Part shown: piece by piece, positions 57,956-64,000 of the stretch | Layout of the letters: the number at the start of each line of letters is the position of its first letter | Numbering within the stretch: position 1 is the stretch's first letter | NCBI GenBank assembly: GCA_964019135.1 | Contig: OZ025257.1 | Span: 12,055,971-12,119,970, forward strand | Source of the DNA: Arenicola marina | Lineage: Eukaryota; Annelida; Polychaeta; Arenicolidae | DNA length: 64,000 bases | Reading direction: 5' to 3' | Notes under the pieces: generated by a model | Databases searched by the model: none | The model's input: only the letters and a program-made list of their open reading frames with translations | What the model was told of the DNA's origin: nothing | Program-made: the position numbers and the translations under genes

Positions 57956-57959
57956 TTTT

Positions 57960-60600
57960 CAAATGCCCACTTTATTCAATGAGAATGAAGAGAAAATATG
58001 ATGGTATGATGAATGGCAATATGATAACTCCGGCGCCTGACGAGGCGCTTCTCAGCTCGAGTCCTCATCATCCTCATCGTCGGATTCGTCTGATCCATAT
58101 AAGGCATCCCCGTACGCCATTTCATCTCTCTCACTATCGTCGGCTTCAGTCGAACGGACACTATACTGTTAAGTACATCAGCCAGGACGTGTGGCACTTG
58201 GTCTCCACTGAACTAGCTGATGCGGTAGGTGTCGTCTACTCTCACCGAGCCATTCTCCTCGGCCTTACTGCGACATGGCTCTGCAAGTGTTGCATTTTTC
58301 CACATCGCTGCAACGTAGTTTGTCCGCTTGCTCTTTTCAAGCAGGACGGCTTTGCATGGGGGCAAACGGGCCCCCTTTCTTTGGCGCGTAATGCTCTTTG
58401 AAGAGCTGAAAGCGGGCGTCTTTCACGGTGAGGAGTCGAGGTTTGCCGTAAAGGGCACAGACGAAAGCTTCTAGGCCAGCGATGACATCTTGAGGGACTG
58501 AAGAACTTGTTGCCATTCCTTTGGACTCTTCTGTCCTCCACCAGTGATAACAAACGTCCTTGCATCAGAGCCACGTCTCTCTCTTTCAAGGTCTTTGATC
58601 GAAGGAGTGATGTATGTGTCACGCACCAGATCCACACGTTGTGACAAAGAACACATTGTGTGCAATAGGAGCTCGGCAACGCCACCGTATGCGGCGGGTG
58701 GGTTCTTCAGCGTGTGCAACAAGAATGTAGCATCTATCACTGTAGCCGTCACTTGGTCTGGATCACATGATTCTGCCATTGCTTCAATCTTCTCCAGTAG
58801 CTTGGCTTTGTTGGTCCTGTTTGGGCTTCCGTCGACATGGGCCAATGAGAGGGGTACGGGTGTCAGAGGGTATTTGAATACCTTTCAAGAGAAATCTTCT
58901 CTGTGGTGCTGATGCACAGTAGTCTCCCAAGTAGATCCCTGCTGCCCTTGACCTCCTTCAGCTTTAAGTCCTTGGTATTTCCTTTTACCTTGACTGCACA
59001 GGAGGCAAAGTTCTGCACTTTTCGTCGATGAATCGGCTTTTCGAATCGCTTGGAGTCCTGGAAACATCCTTCACGAAACTCATCCCGCCATGCCATACCC
59101 TTCTCTGTCTCACTCAAGAGGTCTTCCTTGACTGTATCGTCCGTATTCTTGCCGGTGGTGAGACAATAAAGATGGTCACTAGACTCCGGTTCGAAAGGAT
59201 TCATCGTAAATTGGATCTCCTCCATCAACTTCAGCAGGTGAGCGTTGTCCTTCTTGATACGGTACGGCCTTGTTTTCTTCGTGATGTCTTCGTGAGTCTT
59301 TAGACCTGCTTTAGAAAGTATATTGCCCACAACGCTACTTCTCATAGCTCGAGTCACCATCCAGCGTCGTCTGGCTGTCTCGGATTGGCTGAAGGCTGCT
59401 ATTCCCGTCAGTCGGGAAGCTGCATCGGCATTGATGCTTTGTTCAAGGGCCATATCCACTGGTGTACGGGAGAAGGATTTGTCAGTGCGTCTTACTGAAA
59501 AGACACGTCTTTCCAGTACTTGACGAATGCCTGGATGGGTATGATCCATATTGAGAAGGTTCAGGTGATACCTTACCATCCACCGAGCATAGTTTGGCCG
59601 ATTCGCTGCAAAGAATACAGGACACATCTGCTCCAATGTGTAGACAAACAAATCTACGTTCAAACATTCGTCCTACACGCTCTGCTGAAACGAAGGAATA
59701 TGTGCACAAGCTAAACATAGCTCCTTCAAAATCTGGCAGTACTGCCGTGCTTCCCTGTAAGAGTTTTATCTGTGTACTTCCTATATCGAGCCATCAGATT
59801 GCGAAAGTCACTTGAAGCCTCTATCGTCTGCATCCTTGAAGGAGACGCGGATTCCTTCATGTTCATGATCTCAGTGACGACTGAGTCTGGGATGCTGCCT
59901 GTCCTGTCCAGGAAGGTCTTGCAATGAAGGATCTCAATAGAGACTGGTTCAATAGGCAGGTTTTATATGAAATGGTCCGGAGCAAATGAAGACGTTGTCA
60001 AATCGCGGGGATTCCTCTTCTTGGATTTGTAACGCTGGCTTAGCAATGGTAAGATCGTAGTGCACAAGTGCGTACTTGTCGCCACATTCACTAGCGACTC
60101 TCTGGGATTTCTTCGGCGTCTCCGCGACTACGTCAAGTCGTGTTGGGGGAAGACTGAAGTTTTCCATGTAGGCAAGTTTTTGTTTAGGCAGTAGATCCAC
60201 AGTGACCAAGGAATTCCATCCTGTCCACATGGGTTTCTGGGTCGTCAGGAGGCTCATCATCCAAAACGTATCCCTGTTTGCAATCTCGTTCAAGTTGCGT
60301 TTAGTCTGTGCATCCTTGTCTTGATAATGAAATGTGACGACTTTTGCTTTTTTTTCTGTATGGTTCAAGGACAGTTTCCTTGACGCAAAACAGTCGTTTG
60401 GTAAATCCCCTCATTGCTGGCATCCAGATCCAGTACACAATACCCTGAAAATGTGAGTAAGGCAGCTGGTGTAGCTCTTTGGCCGCGATTGATTGCATCT
60501 GCGGTCAGGGGATCAGCCAGGGTTTCCACCGTTTGGGCCAATTTCTTAATCAATGACCGAAACGGAAATGTTTATTAGGTTTCTGAATTTATAAAATGAA
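57960..60600 (-). pseudogene. Transposase pseudogene of the Academ-like transposon
   Basis: Minus-strand pieces in N-to-C order: 60365-60553 (LADPLTADAINRGQRATPAA); 59949-60368 (LPPTRLDVVAETPKKSQRVA, ALVHYDLTIAKPALQIQ, FDNVFICSGPFHI); and 58863-59663 (FFAANRPNYARWMVRYHLNL, FSRTPVDMALEQSINADAAS, FTMNPFEP, KDLKLKEVKGSRDLLGRLLC). Last is 58471-58845 (TATVIDATFLLHTLKNPPAA, DTYITPSIKDLERERRGSDA, FVITGGGQKSPKEWQQVL), the PIN/XPG-like part. The order and motifs match a long transposase-like family common in cnidarian and mollusc genomes. The pieces lie in different frames, with frameshifts near 60368, between 59663 and 59949, and near 58860, so no intact protein can be made. Confidence 0.75.
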
Positions 60601-61439
60601 ACATTTGAGTTTTCTGCACATTGTGATATATATATTGGGCTTTGTTTTGGCGGAAAGAGCTTGATATGCAGCTTTAATGCATATCGTGTAACGGTTGCAG
60701 AACGTATGGTATCTTCATAGTTAAATTAATTTCAGAAAGGCTAAGAATGATAACTACGTTGTTTGTGGCTTCAAGTAGGCACTATGCCTACTTGACATTG
60801 GTCGTAACTACCGACAGATACTAATACCAGAGACTAAGACCAATTTAAAGCACAATTTACCTTCAGGCAGAAAGGTGTGGCGAGGTCAGACGCTCGAGCA
60901 GACGGCGCTTGATGGTGTTCAATGCATCAGCCCATCTTCATCGTTACATCTTCCAGCGAAACATCTTGCATTTATATGTATGCTCCTAAATCTTGGTGTT
61001 TATGTTTCCACTAAAGCGCACATTCTGCGATTAGTGCATTCAAAATGTGCGAAAGCACACAGATTTCATTGACAACATGTGAGCGATAATAGGGATCAAA
61101 CGCGATTACGGAAACATACAAAGTGATGGTTCGTTGCCGCATTTAGTTGTTAATATGACAGGCGTAAATAGTACCATGTTATGTCGATTCTCTGCAATGA
61201 ACAATAAACTCCACAACATAATATTGCAAAACGAATTTTAATAATGCACAAGATAAATTATGCCTGAAAATTCTATATTTGGCAGACAGTTGGGACGACG
61301 TCTTTAAATTTATCACTAAATTGTCAAAAATGAAATGGAGTTTTGACATATACGTATATGACAAATATATATTCAATATTGAAATACGAAACTTCTATAA
61401 AGCAAATTCCCAGTGATGCAAAGACTGACTTCGTACCTC
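60601..61439. other. Transposon interior upstream of the transposase
   Basis: AT-rich with no domain-like frame. It contains the near-palindrome AGTAGGCACTATGCCTACTTG at about 60774-60794. It presumably holds the transposase promoter. Confidence 0.45.
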
Positions 61440-62946
61440 GCCTTTCTGGTTAGAAATGTCACAAAATAACTCCGCCAAGGACAACAAACCCTGGTAATAT
61501 GTTAAAATTTCATGTATTTTCAAAGTTTGGCGGCCGTTTTAGACGCCATCATGGATTTTGTGAACGATATTTTTTTCCTAAAAGGACTACAAACATACCT
61601 CGCTTAAATTGTTTCAACAATTTTACACTTACGCCACCCCATGTTTGCATAACGCTGTTGCGAATTAATTCAATTGAAATATAAAATAAAGCCGCCATCT
61701 TGGGCGCCATCTTGAATTGCGCAATAACGCATGACGGGATTTTTGTAAGACTCGCATATTCGGATTCCCCAGTCATTTTTACCATGTAAACCATCATCAA
61801 ACCTTTTGGCCTCAGAAACATAAATAGAAGTGGGTGGGCTCTTAGACTACCTCTTATGGTAACGCGGTCCACATCTGTAAAATAATGAAATTAATTATTC
61901 TTGTTTTCTCCCTACATCTCCCCATCACATTGCGATATTGCATTTTGAACATAAACGGTCAAATGTGAGACACACTTTAGTTTAATAAGGCGCCAATCAG
62001 AGTGAAATGAATCTCAAGACCCTTCTATTGCGTGATATTAGAATCCCATTGAATAGTCACCGGTGTTATTTATAATCCATAGTTATTTATTATCATTAGT
62101 TACCACCCAACAGTCCATGTTCAGCCTCGAAATATTAACTACTTTATGTAACACGTATCTATTCATATATAGCTCTACAGTCGAAGAGAAAATACATATC
62201 TGTTTCAAGAAGCAGAGACAAACTGGCCGCTATGAGTTCTGCCTTGAAACAGTCCCCACCGGTCACACTTGTGGCTGGTATCACACCCGTAATATGGATA
62301 CTCTGCATTCGAGCACCCATAACAGGTCAGCGTTTGGTTCTTCTGACTGAAGGCGATGCCAACGCATGTCATCAACAGGACAAGTGTAAGGACCGACATG
62401 TTGCCAAGAAGGCTTTACCCTGAAATATGAGGAAACATGCGTAGAAACTAATCTCACCCAATATAAAATGAAATAAATACCTTACATAATCAATTACTTT
62501 ACTAACACCATTAATACACCTGTTCTAAAGTTATATCCCTTCCATTAGTCCGCACCCTGTCATTATCAGCCTCACCAAAACAAGCATCTTCACCATGCAG
62601 CCACAACGTTTCATTCATAAAGTTGTTCTTAGTTCTTTCGATCAAACGGAACTTCAGACTTACTTGTTGCGAGATCTGAGGGGCAGGTGTGGGCTCACGT
62701 TTTTCGACGTGTACTAACGTTGACTTGTATACGCGTAGTTCGTCGATAGGGTGGGGTGGTGGGGGCGAAAGTGTGGTCAGTTGATGTATTCATGACATCT
62801 TATATTTTAAAACTATTGGTTTTAAATGATGTTTTAATGAGTATCTTTTCGACGGGTTTAAAGTGTCAGTCTATGTCACAGACACAGTGAATCATTGGAG
62901 GGGGTAGGGGTGGTTAAGAGGACCCCTCACGGTATATAACATACAA

Positions 62947-63449
62947 GACGTCTGTGAGAGCCCAAAACGTCCGACTACCCAAAACGTCCTACATAGCTAA
63001 GAACCAACGAACAGTTACGTTTGACGTTTCAATCATTCACAATCTGGCGATATGAAACCGTGATACGCTCGTTTTGTATCTCTTAGATAGCAATGTACGA
63101 ATAACACTGGGAGGAGAAGCTCGAAGGGGTGGGGGGGGGGGTTAGGTGTGGGGCGGTGCATAACAAGGCACGGAAAAAATAAGCGTTAGCGGTATTTTAC
63201 AGCCTTAATTGGCCTCTTTGTCCTCTTTTGAACTTGTCACACCCTCCGGCCGTAGATCTATCAATTAAAACAATAATTATGCGAGGTCGGGACCACCTTA
63301 AGGACATGGACAAACTCTGGTCATGGGTCTTGTGATATATTATTCGTGGATGCTCGAGTTGTAGCTAACTGTGCATTATGTTGTAGGCGTCAAAATCCTG
63401 ATCCTGGCCCGTTTTGGGCAGTCGGACGTTTTGGGCTCTCACAGACGTC
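62947..63449. mobile_element. Small TIR element (503 bp) with 40-bp termini
   Basis: 62947-62986 (GACGTCTGTGAGAGCCC, then AAAACGTCCGACTACCCAAAACG) is mirrored at 63410-63449 with a single visible difference. Each arm contains the word CCCAAAACG twice, separated by TCCGACTA. The middle holds a poly-G run (63130-63141) and no coding capacity. I cannot see a clear target duplication. It is a MITE-like element of unknown superfamily. Confidence 0.8.
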
Positions 63450-63837
63450 CCTCTGCAACTGAGAGACAGACACCCACTTCAATTACCAATATTACACTTA
63501 TTCCCGCCCTTGCCAGGCCCCAACGCGTAAGACAGCTTTCTTAGTCTATTATTAACTTCATCAATCAGTAGACGAGTCATGTACTATCCTCGAGTCGCGA
63601 CAAATAAAGATAAGACATGGCAGATCTCGCGAGATTTCGCCCGCGAGATCTCAGGCACACTGCGCCAGATGACGATTGGTTGGCTTTCTCATGGCGCCAA
63701 TGCAAGGGGTATCCATAAAACCTATAATTGTAATATAATTCCTTGTGTTAAATCTTCGAGAAGGTATACGTTATTTATGGTATACGCTATTTCTCATGGG
63801 ATTTTTTTTTTTACATTATCTAAATAGTTTTAGACGT
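63450..63837. other. No gene seen; one short hairpin
   Basis: A 10-bp-stem hairpin AGATCTCGCG...CGCGAGATCT lies at 63622-63652. The 82-codon frame at 63579-63827 has no recognisable features. Confidence 0.45.
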
Positions 63838-64000
63838 ATGAGGGGTGCATTAATTTGAGAGACCTAACACCGGTTAGGCTATGGAGTAACTTCGCTTCTT
63901 CATTTGGCAATATTATTTTTGAACCCAGACTTGAACCATTCCAATATGCTGCTTCCCAAATGAGAGTATCGCACGGGAAGTTGATTGTGGGTTAAAGTTA
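63838..64000 (-). repeat. Dispersed repeat, inverted copy of 24485-24640, cut by the window end
   Basis: Reverse complement of 24485-24640, sharing GGGGTGCATTAATTTGAGAG, ACACCGGTTAGG and CTTGAACCATTCCAATATG. It contains a small extra segment (GCTGCTTCCCAAATGAG) absent from the other copy. Confidence 0.8.

Larger units (their letters stand above)
56727..61849. mobile_element. Academ-like DNA transposon with ~405-bp TIRs, inserted in a Ly6 exon
   Basis: Termini TAGTCCGAGAGCCCACCCACTT (left) and, reversed, TAGTCTAAGAGCCCACCCACTT (right) begin inverted repeats of about 405 bp (56727-57132 and 61440-61849). They are flanked by a 3-bp duplication CCT (56724-56726, 61850-61852). Removing the element restores a normal Ly6 exon 2, which proves the borders. 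The interior encodes, on the minus strand, a transposase-like protein found in many invertebrate genomes. A PIN/XPG-like segment and the 3-bp target duplication suggest the Academ superfamily; that name is inference. The TIR frames (SEYASLTKIPS...FKMAPKMAALF) are mirrored on both arms and are probably not protein-coding. Confidence 0.85.
56588..62664 (-). pseudogene. Ly6-like gene, exon 2 split by a DNA transposon
   Basis: Minus-strand order: leader ending 62664 (CAACAA|GTAAGT) and exon 1 62224-62419 (ATG 62399, MSVLTLVLLMTCVGIAFSQK...). Exon 2 begins after TTATTTTACAG| at 61874 (VDRVTIRG) and is interrupted at 61850. It resumes at 56726 as GCYPDHEDGCTTTGGYYKMT, ECFCSTDLCNSQSPMRVSS. The 5123 bp between are the transposon at 56727-61849. 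There are independent lesions: a 2-bp loss after HKC in exon 1 shifts the frame, the exon 1 donor is GTTTGT in place of GTAAGT, and a 1-bp loss in the GPI tail gives SFPVVCR and a stop. The gene is dead. Confidence 0.8.

Overview
This is nuclear DNA of a multicellular animal, most likely an AT-rich, repeat-dense marine invertebrate genome (a lophotrochozoan would fit). I cannot fix the species. The evidence is small spliced genes for GPI-anchored Ly6/three-finger proteins, a THAP zinc finger, several non-LTR retrotransposon (LINE) fragments, a Gypsy-type LTR element, a cut-and-paste transposon carrying a metazoan-type transposase, and many short satellites. Genes are sparse. Most of the window is repeats inserted into repeats.

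The host genes are one scattered family of two-coding-exon Ly6-like genes. Exon 1 carries a signal peptide beginning MSV plus the first half of the three-finger fold. Exon 2 carries the second half, ending in a C-Y-C...C-N motif and a GPI signal. The intron between them is always in phase 1, and a short non-coding leader exon lies upstream. Two copies look potentially functional: the minus-strand gene at 28074-31903 and the plus-strand gene at 49225-49808. The others are partial or broken: 4486-4540 (-), 22020-23735 (+), 25980-26168 (-), 26486-26690 (-), 42022-42135 (+), 43207-43322 (+), 54840-55301 (+) and 56588-62664 (-).

Layout. 1-2465: no recognisable gene. 2466-5070: duplicate of the 27480-30720 region, split by a 1.47-kb TIR element. 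5342-5877: 21-bp palindromic satellite. 5954-9984: first copy of a 4-kb composite repeat (LINE fragment, 22-bp satellite, AT-rich tandem repeat). 9986-20404: Gypsy-type element, broken and rearranged, sitting at the end of that copy. 20405-21300: LINE fragment. 22020-31903: Ly6 genes and relics, a THAP exon, and a LINE carrying a nested TIR element inside a Ly6 intron. 31987-36625: a 4.6-kb TIR element inserted in the putative TATA region of a Ly6 gene. 37060-38690: LINE. 42022-43322: Ly6 relics. 43557-48394: second copy of the 4-kb composite repeat, which preserves the site without the Gypsy element. 49225-49841: intact Ly6 gene. 54840-62720: inverted Ly6 duplication in which exon 2 of one copy is split by a 5.1-kb Academ-like DNA transposon. 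62947-63449: small element with 40-bp perfect-like TIRs.

The most unusual theme is a set of non-autonomous insertions whose ends are arrays of short perfect palindromes (AAAACGTTTT, GACGTC, TTCTATAGAA, ATACCATGGTAT). Two of them share a TIR of the form CCCAG(C/T)(T)G(G/A)CAC and a TA target-site duplication. Paralogous copies inside this same window give internal empty-site evidence for several of these insertions.
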